Source of the DNA: Streptomyces resistomycificus
Lineage (GTDB): Bacteria > Actinomycetota > Actinomycetes > Streptomycetales > Streptomycetaceae
DNA: 60,849 nucleotides
Assembly: GCF_001514265.1 (NCBI RefSeq)
Contig: NZ_KQ949002.1
Coordinates: 160,981 to 221,829, forward strand
Direction of reading: 5' to 3'
Under the pieces are notes generated by a model. The model saw nothing but the letters and a program-made list of their open reading frames with translations. It made no database searches and was not told the origin of the DNA. Position 1 is the first letter of the stretch. Each line of letters starts with the position of its first letter. A program made the translations under genes and the position numbers. Positions 43,834-51,965 of this stretch are shown here, in pieces.

Positions 43834-45054
43834 CTACCGGTCGGCGTCCATCAGCGCGGCGGCGGTGAACAGTTCCACGCCCACCGTGATCGCCGACTCG
43901 TCGGCGTCGAAGTCACCCTGGTGGAGGTCGCGCACGGTGCGCTCGCCGGGGGGCCGGACACCGAGGCGGGCCATGGCGCCCGGGACGTGCTGGAGGTACC
44001 AGGAGAAGTCCTCGCCGCCCAGGCTCTGCTCGGTGCTCTCGACCGAGTCGACGCCCCGGCGGGCGATCATCGCGTCCCGGACCAGCTCGGTCACATCGGG
44101 GTCGTTGACGACCGGCGGGACACCGCGGACGTAGTTGATCTCCGACTTGGCGCGGTGCAGGTTGGCGACCTCGTCGATCGCGGCGACCACGATGTCCGGC
44201 GCCTCCCGCCACGCGTCGATGTCCAGGCACCGTACCGTCCCGGAGAGCTCGGCCTGCTGCGGGATGACGTTCGGGGCGTGGCCCGACTCGATGCGGCCCC
44301 AGGTCACGGCGAGCCCGGCGCGGGTGTCGACGCGGCGGGCGACGAGCGCGGGCACGTCGGTGACGACACGGGCGGCGGCCGTCACGAGGTCGGTCGTCAG
44401 GTGGGGGCGGGCGGTGTGGCCGCCGGGGCCGGCGAGGGAGATCTCCAACCGGTCGCAGGCGGAGGTGATGGCGCCCTGCCGCAGCCCGATCCGGCCGGCG
44501 TCGACCCTCGGGTCGCAGTGCACGGCGAGCATCCGCCCGACGCCTTCGAGCACCCCGCAGTCGATGGCGTCGGCGGCGCCACCGGGCAGTACCTCCTCGG
44601 CGGGCTGGAAGATCAGCCGTACCGGCCTGGGCAGCAGGCCCTGCCGGTGCAGGTCGGCGAGGACGAGTCCGGCACCGAGCACCACGGTGGTGTGCACGTC
44701 GTGACCGCAGGCGTGCGCGCGGTCCGGCACGGTCGAGCGGTACGAGCACTCGGTCTTGGTGTCCGGGATGGGCAGACCGTCGATGTCGGCGCGCAGGGCG
44801 AGCATCGGCCGGCCCCCGTCCCAGTCACCGATGTCACAGACGAGCCCGGTGCCCACGGCGAGCACGCGCGGCTTCAGACCGGCCCTCTCGAGCCGCTCCT
44901 TGATCGCTGCGGTGGTGCGGAACTCCTGGTTGCCGAGCTCGGGGTGCATGTGCATGTCGCGGCGGAAGGCGACGAGTTCGGCACGGAGCGCCTCGGGCAG
45001 CACACCGGGAAGCACCGCTTCCCCGGCTGAATCGGCCTCGGACTCTAGGGACAT
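43834..45054 (-). CDS. M20D-family amidohydrolase/peptidase (AmiA/AmiB-like)
   Basis: 406 aa. Dinuclear metal hydrolase: RRDMHMHPELGNQEFRTT, HACGHDVHTTVVLGA (metal His/Asp) and LIFQPAEEVLPGGA (catalytic Glu-Glu), a lid domain with GPGGHTARPHLTTD, then SLGGEDFSWYLQHVPGAMAR (metal His/Glu region). Family members remove acyl groups from N-acyl amino acids or indole conjugates; substrate unknown. ATG 45054 has AGAGGG upstream; GTG 45066 is the alternative. In M. tuberculosis the related amiA1/amiB1 lie next to deoD, so the association with nucleoside genes is old. Confidence 0.88.
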   Translation of the reverse strand: MSLESEADSAGEAVLPGVLPEALRAELVAFRRDMHMHPELGNQEFRTTAAIKERLERAGLKPRVLAVGTGLVCDIGDWDGGRPMLALRADIDGLPIPDTKTECSYRSTVPDRAHACGHDVHTTVVLGAGLVLADLHRQGLLPRPVRLIFQPAEEVLPGGAADAIDCGVLEGVGRMLAVHCDPRVDAGRIGLRQGAITSACDRLEISLAGPGGHTARPHLTTDLVTAAARVVTDVPALVARRVDTRAGLAVTWGRIESGHAPNVIPQQAELSGTVRCLDIDAWREAPDIVVAAIDEVANLHRAKSEINYVRGVPPVVNDPDVTELVRDAMIARRGVDSVESTEQSLGGEDFSWYLQHVPGAMARLGVRPPGERTVRDLHQGDFDADESAITVGVELFTAAALMDADR

Positions 45055-45344
45055 CAATTGCTTCACCCTCTGAAGGGTAGGACGCCCGGACGGTCGACTG
45101 ACCCTCGATCAACAAAACTTCAACCCGATTAGGGGAAGAAAATCTGACCGCCGGACGCATATGTACCGTTCGGGATGGGTACACTCGCCGCTTTTTCGGC
45201 TCAGCGGAAACCGCATGGCTGCCGAGTGGCACCATCCTCTTCTCCACGGATACCACGCCTGGCCCGGAAGAGGCCGATCTGTTCACCTGTCGGACTGGTG
45301 AAGCGTGGGACGCACGGGACGCGTGGTCAGTAGGGTGCGGCAGC

Positions 45345-46007
45345 GTGAGCGCCGAGAGCCCGGACTTCCTGCTGACCACCCGGACGTCGTACGACAAGAT
45401 CGCCGACGCCTTCAGCGAGCGCTTCCCCGGTGACGGGCTGACCGGCAGGCCGGTGGACCGTGCCCAGGTCACAGCCTTCGCGGAGCTGGTGCGCGCCCAT
45501 GGTCCGGCGCCCGTCGCGGACCTCGGCAGCGGCACGGGACACGTCACCGCCCGGCTGCACGCCATGGGCCTGCCGGTGTTCGGCGTCGACCTCTCGCCCC
45601 GGATGGTGGAGCTGGCCCGCCGGGCCCACCCCGGGCTGCGGTTCCATGTGGGCTCTCTCACGTCCCTGGACCTGCCGGACGGGACGCTGGGCGGGATCCT
45701 CGCCCTGTACTCGATCATCCATGTGCCCGACGAGCACCTGCCGACGGCGTTCGCCGAGTTCCACCGTGTCCTGGTGCCGGGCGGTCACGTGCTGCTCGTG
45801 TTCCAGTCCGGGGACGAGGAGGAGCGGACGCACCTGACGGAGCGGTTCGGACACGCGGTGTCGCTCGACTACTACCGGCGTACGCCCCGGACCGTGGCCG
45901 AGCTCCTCACCAAGGCCGGCTTCCGGCTCACGTTCCGGATGCTGCGCGAGCCGTACGAGGAGGAGCAGCGGCCGCGGGCGTTCCTGCTGGCGCGGAAGCC
46001 GGAGTGA
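45345..46007 (+). CDS. Class I SAM-dependent methyltransferase
   Basis: 220 aa. SAM-binding motif I VADLGSGTGHVTARL, motif post-I VFGVDLSPRMVELARR, and FHRVLVPGGHVLLVFQ (motif III region). N-terminal SYDKIADAFSERF is typical of the methyltransferase 11/25 group. Substrate unknown; standing at the edge of the glycopolymer locus it may methylate a sugar, but it reads the opposite way and may be independent. GTG start with TAGGGT (45331-45336) 8 nt upstream suggests a leaderless message. Confidence 0.85.
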   Translation: MSAESPDFLLTTRTSYDKIADAFSERFPGDGLTGRPVDRAQVTAFAELVRAHGPAPVADLGSGTGHVTARLHAMGLPVFGVDLSPRMVELARRAHPGLRFHVGSLTSLDLPDGTLGGILALYSIIHVPDEHLPTAFAEFHRVLVPGGHVLLVFQSGDEEERTHLTERFGHAVSLDYYRRTPRTVAELLTKAGFRLTFRMLREPYEEEQRPRAFLLARKPE

Positions 46008-46013
46008 CGGCAC

Positions 46014-47096
46014 TCACACCGCGGTGACCGCCGACAGCCGGTGCACGTCCCGGGCCGAGCCGGTCACCCCCGACAGGAAGCCCTGGGCACGAGGTGAGGC
46101 GGTCCGGGTGAGCCATTCGGGGTCGATGTCGCAGACCGCGACCCGTACCTCCGTGCCGGACAGGGCGAGCGGCAGGGTGTGGACGACGGTCGAGGGGAAG
46201 CTGAGGATCGTCCGGCCGACCGGGCCGCGGCGGGCGATCAGCTCCAGGGGCAGGTCGGGGCGGACGATCTCCAGGCCGGTCTCCACGGCCAGTCGGTGGA
46301 GTTTGTCGGTGCTCTCACGGCGGTGGGCGAAGTAGCGGGTCGCCCCGTGGGCCTTGGCCAGCGAGCGGACGGCCTCCAGGTAGCGGTCGCCGTCGACGAC
46401 TCCCGTCTCCACCAGTGAGGTGCCGACCATGTCGGCGCCCTTGGTGATGCGGGGCGGGCCGAAGCGGCCGCGGGTCCAGGCGAAGGAGTTGGCGGTGACC
46501 GTGACGTCGGTGGGGGGCTGGGCCATCGGCATGGAGGAGAAGATCTCCACCCGGTGGTGGCCGCTCGGTGTCAGCCGCCTGCGGGCCACCGCCGACACCG
46601 GGGCGAAGACCAGGTCCCGGGGGCCGGGGCGGCCGCCCTTGCGGTGCCAGCGGACCAGTCGTTCCCCGCCGGCCAGCTGGGCGACGAACTCCATCGTCGC
46701 GGTGCCGTCGTCGACGACGACGAGAGCACGGGCGCGGGTGATGGTCAGAAGCAGCTGTACGTAGCGGGAGAAGGGGTCGCCCAGGACGATGCGGTCCGCC
46801 TTGCGGAGCATCCCCGCCAGGCCGCCGATGGTCTGGAACGGTGCCAGCGGCCCGCCCCGCGCCTCCTCCCAGCGGACCTCGTGGCCCTCCTCGCGGGCGA
46901 GCTCGGCCATCCGGCGCAGCTGACCGCGGGTCATCGGGTCGGTCGGGGACAGGACGACGAGGGTGAGCCCCGCGCCGGGCTCGTGCTCGGGGGCCCGCGC
47001 GTGCGCGTGCGCCCACTCCAGCACGTTCAGCAGCTGTACCGGACTCTCCACGAAGGCGAGAGTGCGGGGGCCGGCGGACCCGGCGCGGCGGCTCAT
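46014..47096 (-). CDS. GT52/bacterial sialyltransferase-like glycosyltransferase
   Basis: 360 aa, GT-B type. Begins TLAFVESPVQLLNVLEWAHA, as GT52-like proteins do. Residues 126-131 (VVVDDG) match the D/E-D/E-G base motif of bacterial sialyltransferases, RYFAHRRES (about 255-262) stands at the HP motif, and LSFPSTVVHTL (about 298-308) at the S-S/T motif that contacts CMP. The likely donor is the CMP-nonulosonate made by the two genes upstream in the same operon (inference). The histidine motif is H-R, not H-P, so activity needs proof. Last gene of a four-gene minus-strand operon. Confidence 0.72.
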   Translation of the reverse strand: MSRRAGSAGPRTLAFVESPVQLLNVLEWAHAHARAPEHEPGAGLTLVVLSPTDPMTRGQLRRMAELAREEGHEVRWEEARGGPLAPFQTIGGLAGMLRKADRIVLGDPFSRYVQLLLTITRARALVVVDDGTATMEFVAQLAGGERLVRWHRKGGRPGPRDLVFAPVSAVARRRLTPSGHHRVEIFSSMPMAQPPTDVTVTANSFAWTRGRFGPPRITKGADMVGTSLVETGVVDGDRYLEAVRSLAKAHGATRYFAHRRESTDKLHRLAVETGLEIVRPDLPLELIARRGPVGRTILSFPSTVVHTLPLALSGTEVRVAVCDIDPEWLTRTASPRAQGFLSGVTGSARDVHRLSAVTAV

Positions 47097-47143
47097 CTAC
47101 GTACGACCGTCCCGTCGTAGGCGTTTCTCTGGGGTGGAGGGGG

Positions 47144-48082
47144 TCAGACCGCGACCGGCTCGCCCGCGGCCGCGGCGATCTCCGCCTCGGCGACGACACC
47201 GCTGACGCGGCGCAGCTTCTTCATCGGGCCGAGCTCGGACTCGTAGACCTTCTTGACGCCGTCGCCGAGGGAGGCCTCGATGGTGCGGATGTCGCGGACC
47301 AGGCGGGTGAGGCCCTGGGGCTCGACGGAGGCGGCCTGGTCGGAGCCCCACATGGCGCGGTCGAGGGTGATGTGACGCTCGACGAAGGTGGCGCCGAGGG
47401 CGACCGCCGCGAGGGTGGTCTGCAGGCCGGTCTCGTGGCCGGAGTAGCCGATCGGGACGTTCGGGTACTCGTCCTGGAGGGTGTTGATGACGCGGAGGTT
47501 GAGCTCCTCGGCCTTGGCCGGGTAGGTCGAGGTGGCGTGGCAGAGCAGGATGTTGTCGCTGCCCAGGACCTCGACGGCGTGGCGGATCTGCCGCGGGGTG
47601 GACATGCCGCTGGAGAGGATGACGGTGCGGCCGGTGGCGCGCAGCTCGCGCAGCAGCTCGTCGTCGGTCAGGGAGGCGGAGGCCACCTTGTGGGCGGGGA
47701 CGTCGAACTTCTCCAGGAAGGCGACGGCCTCGTTGTCCCACGGGGAGGCGAACCAGTCGATGTTCTTGCTCTTGCAGTACTCGTCGATCTGGCGGTACTC
47801 GTCCTCGCCGAACTCCACGCGGTGGCGGTAGTCGATGTACGTCATCCGGCCCCAGGGGGTGTCGCGCTCGATGTCCCACTGGTCGCGCGGGGTGCAGATC
47901 TCCGGGGTGCGCTTCTGGAACTTGACGGCGTCACAGCCGGCTTCGGCGGCCACGTCGATCAGCTTGAAGGCGTTCTCCAGCTCACCGTTGTGGTTGATGC
48001 CGATCTCGCCGCAGATGTAGACGGGCTGACCCGGACCGGCGGTACGCGAACCGAACTGACGCAGACGGGAGTCGGTGCTCAT
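47144..48082 (-). CDS. neuB: N-acylneuraminate/Kdn synthase (NeuB family), no SAF domain
   Basis: 312 aa. Condenses a mannose-type sugar (or its 6-phosphate) with phosphoenolpyruvate to a nine-carbon nonulosonic acid. NeuB features: YICGEIGINHNGELENAFKL, DAVKFQKRTPEICTP, WFASPWDNEAVAFLEKF, VILSSGMSTPRQI, LLCHATSTYPAKAEELNL, GYSGHETGLQTTLAA and ERHITLDRAMWGSDQAASVE. The TIM barrel is complete, but the C-terminal SAF (antifreeze-like) domain of normal 340-350-aa NeuB is absent. Start 15 bp after the cytidylyltransferase gene, so co-transcribed. No neuC nearby, which favours Kdn as product. Confidence 0.9.
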   Translation of the reverse strand: MSTDSRLRQFGSRTAGPGQPVYICGEIGINHNGELENAFKLIDVAAEAGCDAVKFQKRTPEICTPRDQWDIERDTPWGRMTYIDYRHRVEFGEDEYRQIDEYCKSKNIDWFASPWDNEAVAFLEKFDVPAHKVASASLTDDELLRELRATGRTVILSSGMSTPRQIRHAVEVLGSDNILLCHATSTYPAKAEELNLRVINTLQDEYPNVPIGYSGHETGLQTTLAAVALGATFVERHITLDRAMWGSDQAASVEPQGLTRLVRDIRTIEASLGDGVKKVYESELGPMKKLRRVSGVVAEAEIAAAAGEPVAV

Positions 48083-48096
48083 GGCAGGAACTGTCC

Positions 48097-49362
48097 TTAC
48101 TTGTCGAGGGAGTCGAGAGAGGGGCCGAGGATCCAGCTGGCGATCTCTCGGATCGCGCCGTCGCCACCGGGGACGGTGGTGACCGCGCGTGCGGCGCCGC
48201 GTACGACGTCGTGGGCGCTCGCGACCGCCACGGGCCAGCCCACGAAGGCGAAGCACGGGAGGTCGTTAACGTCGTTGCCGACGTAGAGCACGCGCTCGGG
48301 CGCGATGCCCTGCTCCTCGCACCACTGCTTGAGTGCGAGGTCCTTGCGGTCGATGCCGTGCAGGACCGGGATCCTCAGCTTCCGGGCCCGGGCGGCGACG
48401 ACCGGGTTCTGCTCCGTGGAGAGGATCAGCATGTCCAGCCCGCTGTCGCGCAGGGCGGCGATGCCGAGGCCGTCTCCGCGGTGCACGGAGACGAACTCCT
48501 TTCCATCGGCGTCGATCAGCACCCGGTCGTCGGTCTGGGTGCCGTCGAAGTCCAGTACGACCGCGTCGATGTCGTCGGCGGCCGGAAGGGCGCCGGGCCG
48601 GTCGGCGTCGAACAGCGGCGCCAGTGCCCGGGCCCGGGCGAGGTCGTGCGGGTCGTCGATCTCCAGGACGCGGGCCGGGTCGGTGCGCACGAGTTCGGTA
48701 CGGCCGAAGAAGCGGTGCTGGTGCTCGCGGAAGCCCGCCGCCTCCATCGCGTAGGCGGCGCCGGTCTCCAGGAGGTCCTGGGGCCGGTCCTGCCGGCGGG
48801 GGCGGAAGGACTTGTCGTGGTTGACCCCGTAGCCGCCGCCGACGGCCGCGGCGGTCTGGGTGACGCCGCCCGGGGTGACCTCGTCGTCCGCGTCCCGCCA
48901 GACGAATCCGTGGAAGGGCGCCACGGTCACCGCGGTGTCGGCGCCGTTCTCGACGACCGCCCCGGCCACCGCGTCGACGTCCTCGCGGAGGATGAAGGGG
49001 CTGGTGCACTGCACGAGCAGGACCACGTCGACGGCCGCGCCGTGCAGGGCCTCGTGTGCCTCCATGGCGTGCAGGACGGCGGCCTCGGAGGTGGCGGTGT
49101 CGCCGGCGATGGCGGCCGGCCGCAGCACGACCTCGGCGCCGGCCTCGCGGGCCGCGGCGGCGATGGCCTGGTCGTCGGTGGAGACCACGACGTCCGTCAC
49201 CAGCCGGGTGGCGCGGCACTCACGCACCGCCCGGGTCACCAGCGGGACACCGCCGACGGGGGCGAGGTTCTTCGCGGGCACGCCCTTGGAGCCGCCGCGC
49301 GCGGGGATCACCGCGAGCACCCGGCGCACCGAAGCGCCTTGGCCCGCTTGCGGGTTGGACAT
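48097..49362 (-). CDS. neuA: CMP-nonulosonate synthetase fused to KdsC-type HAD phosphatase
   Basis: 421 aa, two domains. Residues 1-250: cytidylyltransferase with VIPARGGSKGVPAKNLAPVG, STDDQAIAAAA and LLVQCTSPFILREDVDA, which activates the sugar acid as its CMP ester. Residues 262-421: HAD phosphatase with VVLDFDGTQTDDRVLIDADG (nucleophile D271), RGDGLGIAALRDSG and YVGNDVNDLPCF, like KdsC/Kdn-9-phosphate phosphatase. The same domain order is known in vertebrate CMAS. The fusion could both dephosphorylate Kdn-9-phosphate and charge Kdn with CMP. ATG 49362 with AAGGAG. Confidence 0.9.
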   Translation of the reverse strand: MSNPQAGQGASVRRVLAVIPARGGSKGVPAKNLAPVGGVPLVTRAVRECRATRLVTDVVVSTDDQAIAAAAREAGAEVVLRPAAIAGDTATSEAAVLHAMEAHEALHGAAVDVVLLVQCTSPFILREDVDAVAGAVVENGADTAVTVAPFHGFVWRDADDEVTPGGVTQTAAAVGGGYGVNHDKSFRPRRQDRPQDLLETGAAYAMEAAGFREHQHRFFGRTELVRTDPARVLEIDDPHDLARARALAPLFDADRPGALPAADDIDAVVLDFDGTQTDDRVLIDADGKEFVSVHRGDGLGIAALRDSGLDMLILSTEQNPVVAARARKLRIPVLHGIDRKDLALKQWCEEQGIAPERVLYVGNDVNDLPCFAFVGWPVAVASAHDVVRGAARAVTTVPGGDGAIREIASWILGPSLDSLDK

Positions 49363-49391
49363 GGGTTCAGCTCCTTGTGGGATCGGGCGGC

Positions 49392-50780
49392 TCACAGCTC
49401 ACCCATCCGTCGGATCACGGGCGCCACGCGCTGCACGCCGTGCCGGTAGGCGCCGCGCGCCGCGCGGCGCACGATCTGCCGGACCGGGCCCGGCTCTTTG
49501 TCGGCGGCGGGGGCGCCGGGCAGCACGCTGCCGTCCGGGCCGAGGTGGTGGCGGGCGAGGATGCCGGGCAGGTAGCCGGGCGCGGTCGCCGGTGTGTAGT
49601 ACGGGGTCAGCGGCGGCAGGCCGCCGGGCCGGTCGAGCAGCTTGGCGATGCGTTCGCGGGCCGCGTCGAACGCGTGGGCGTACGAGGCCGGGCCCTGGGC
49701 GGTCCCTCCGGCCGCGACGCCCTGCCGGGCCACCCACTCCTCGTCGGGCGTCGGCCGGTGGCCGGCGTCGAGCTGGTCCCAGGAGGCGAGGCACCCGGAG
49801 CCGACGAAGTGGTGGTTGCCGAGCACCTCACGGATGCCCAGGTCGGTCAGGATCACGGTCGGGATGCGCCGGTGCAGGGCCTCCAGGGCGGCGGTCGAGC
49901 TGACCGTGACGAGGAGGTCGGTGCGGTCGAGGACCTCGCCCATGTGGCCGTACACCATGCGGAAGTTGGCCGGCGGGGCGAGCCGCTGCACCAGCTTCTG
50001 GTACGGCAACTCCTCGATGTGCGTGGTGTGTTCGCCGGGTCTGGAGCGCAGTTTGAGCAGCACCTCGCGCTCGGGGTGCAGCTTCGCGTGCCGGACCAGG
50101 CGCTCCAGCAGGTAGGTGCGGTCCCTGCGGTTGTCCGGTACGGACGGCTGGACCGCGAAGGCCACCGTGTAGGGCCCGTGCCCTTGCTTCGCGGACGGGT
50201 CGTGCTCCCCGGCGTAGGGGGCACCGCCGAGGAACGGGAGCGCCACCTCGGTCACCGACGAGGCGTCGGCGCCCACCCCCTCGTACACGGCGCGGAAACG
50301 CTCCGCGTCCTGACGGGAGTTGGCGAGGACGAGGTCGGCGCCGTGCCGCAGCAGCAGGCCGTCGGCGAGCTTCTCGTAGACGACACCGACGTAGCCGGTG
50401 ACGACGACGGGGCGCTTGTCGCGGCCCTCCCAGACGCGCTTGAGTCCGTGCAGCATGGCCTGGACGCCACCGCCGACGAGGGCGATGACGACGACGTCGT
50501 ACTCCTCCTCGGCCATGGCGCGCAGGAACTCGGCGGCGGTGACCTCGCGCAGCGAGTCGGCACGCACGCCCACCTCCTCCAGCTGGCGGGGCGTGGGCGT
50601 GGCCCGGCCCCGCAGCAGGAACCCGCTCAGGGCGGGGCCGCCTCGCGCGTCGTCGCGCGGTGCGGTTTCCATGGACGGGCCCGGTGCTATCCGGTCCGCG
50701 GTCAGCGCACCCCATTTCCAGCGGGTGTCCGAGTCCGCGAGGACGGCGATTCGCGGGGTCCTTCTCGTACTTGGTGGCAC
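49392..50780 (-). CDS. Putative GT-B glycosyltransferase of the glycopolymer locus (DUF6716-like)
   Basis: 462 aa. First half: Rossmann-like IAVLADSDTRWKWGALTADR and YDVVVIALVGGGVQAMLHGL, and VVVTGYVGVVYEKLADGLLLR. Second half: VLLKLRSRPGEHTTHIEEL and TDLLVTVSSTAALEALHRRI, the latter like the nucleotide-contacting S-S-T-A-A-x-E-A motif of epimerase/CDP-glycerol-transferase-type GT-B enzymes. Basic C-terminal tail. Sugar not predictable. First gene of the operon leading into neuA, neuB and the GT52-like gene. Start: GTG 50780 behind TAGCGT, or TTG 50801. An 18-bp dyad covers its upstream region. Confidence 0.7.
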   Translation of the reverse strand: MPPSTRRTPRIAVLADSDTRWKWGALTADRIAPGPSMETAPRDDARGGPALSGFLLRGRATPTPRQLEEVGVRADSLREVTAAEFLRAMAEEEYDVVVIALVGGGVQAMLHGLKRVWEGRDKRPVVVTGYVGVVYEKLADGLLLRHGADLVLANSRQDAERFRAVYEGVGADASSVTEVALPFLGGAPYAGEHDPSAKQGHGPYTVAFAVQPSVPDNRRDRTYLLERLVRHAKLHPEREVLLKLRSRPGEHTTHIEELPYQKLVQRLAPPANFRMVYGHMGEVLDRTDLLVTVSSTAALEALHRRIPTVILTDLGIREVLGNHHFVGSGCLASWDQLDAGHRPTPDEEWVARQGVAAGGTAQGPASYAHAFDAARERIAKLLDRPGGLPPLTPYYTPATAPGYLPGILARHHLGPDGSVLPGAPAADKEPGPVRQIVRRAARGAYRHGVQRVAPVIRRMGEL

Positions 50781-50790
50781 GACGACGACG

Positions 50791-50808
50791 CTAGGAAGCA
50801 ATTCCTAG
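50791..50808. promoter_or_regulatory. CTAGGAA-N4-TTCCTAG dyad in the divergent glycopolymer promoter region
   Basis: Perfect 7-bp arms with a 4-bp spacer. On the minus strand TTGATT lies 17 bp before TAGGAA, so the dyad overlaps a plausible -10 of the DUF6716-like operon. It may be an operator or a symmetrical -10. Confidence 0.4.
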
Positions 50809-50978
50809 GTATGGCCCAACCGGGAATCAACGAAAAGTTAACAACAGCCCACCGAGAGCCGAACTGGCCCGCGGGAAGGCGGAAAGTACACGGGATGCAC
50901 CGTACCGACACACGGAGTTCACCCCTTGTCTGTTCACCGGACGGTTGCCCTGCCGGAGTGGCTCCTAGGGTTTTGCAG

Positions 50979-51965
50979 GTGCCAAAGCTTTCCGTGATCG
51001 TGCCGTTCTACAACGTGCAGCAATTCGCCCCTGACACCCTCAGAAGCCTTCGAATGAACGCCCGGCCCGACTTCGAGTTCGTGCTGGTCGACGATAAATC
51101 GACGGACGAAACCCCGGCCATTCTCGAGCGTGCCGCAGAGCAGCTTTCGGATGTCGCCCAGGTGCGCTATGTCCGCCACGAGGTGAACGGCGGGCTCGCC
51201 ACCGCGCGCAACACCGGTCTGGACGCCGCGCGAGGCGAGTACCTGACGTTCCTGGACGGCGACGACTGGCTGGCCCGCGGCTATCTGGCCGAACTGGTCG
51301 GCGCCATCGACGCGTTGGGCTGCGACTTCGTCCGCACCGACCATGTGCAGGCCACCGCCCGCGCCCGGACCGTGCACAGAGTCCCGGTCGGCCGCCGCGA
51401 GGAGGTGCTGAACCCGCGCGAGGCGATCCTGCCCGCGGACCGGACGACCTCGGTGGACTACGCCTACGCCTGGGCCGGCGCCTACCATCGCCGCCTCCTC
51501 GACCGGGGTCTGCTGCACTTCACCGACGGGCTGCGGACGGCCGAGGACCGGCCGTGGATCTGGAAGCTGCACCGCGAGGCCGAGTCGTTCGCCGTGGTGA
51601 GCCTGCTGGGCGTGTTCTACCGGCGCGGGGTCGCCTCCTCGCTGACCCAGATCGGCGACGCCCGTCAGCTCGACTTCATCCGCGCCTTCGACCAGGTGAT
51701 CGAGGAGACGGCCGCGGACCCGGACGCCGACCGGCTGCTGCCCAAGGCGGTCCGCACCTACTGCGCGATCATCGCCCACCACCTCTCGGACGAGTCCAAG
51801 TGGGAGCCGGACGTGGCCAAGGAGCTGCGGGTGCGCAGCGCGGCGGCGATCCGGCGCATGCCGCAGGGCGCGCTGGGAGACGTGCTCGACACCATGGACC
51901 TGCGCCGCTCCGCCAAGCTGCGGCGGCTGCGGCGTCGGATCACCACCGCGAAGGCGGCCGCCTGA
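50979..51965 (+). CDS. Family 2 glycosyltransferase
   Basis: 328 aa. GT-A fold with LSVIVPFYNVQQFAPDTLRS, FVLVDDKSTDETPAILERAA, VRHEVNGGLATARNTGLDAA, RGEYLTFLDGDDWLARGYLA (DGDD metal/nucleotide motif) and TAEDRPWIWKLH (E-D-R at the base position). Retains only a short C-terminal helical tail, no membrane helix. Likely transfers a hexose to the polymer backbone or linker. GTG 50979 lies 7 nt after TAGGGT (50966-50971), so leaderless. Overlaps the next gene by one base. Confidence 0.88.
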   Translation: MPKLSVIVPFYNVQQFAPDTLRSLRMNARPDFEFVLVDDKSTDETPAILERAAEQLSDVAQVRYVRHEVNGGLATARNTGLDAARGEYLTFLDGDDWLARGYLAELVGAIDALGCDFVRTDHVQATARARTVHRVPVGRREEVLNPREAILPADRTTSVDYAYAWAGAYHRRLLDRGLLHFTDGLRTAEDRPWIWKLHREAESFAVVSLLGVFYRRGVASSLTQIGDARQLDFIRAFDQVIEETAADPDADRLLPKAVRTYCAIIAHHLSDESKWEPDVAKELRVRSAAAIRRMPQGALGDVLDTMDLRRSAKLRRLRRRITTAKAAA

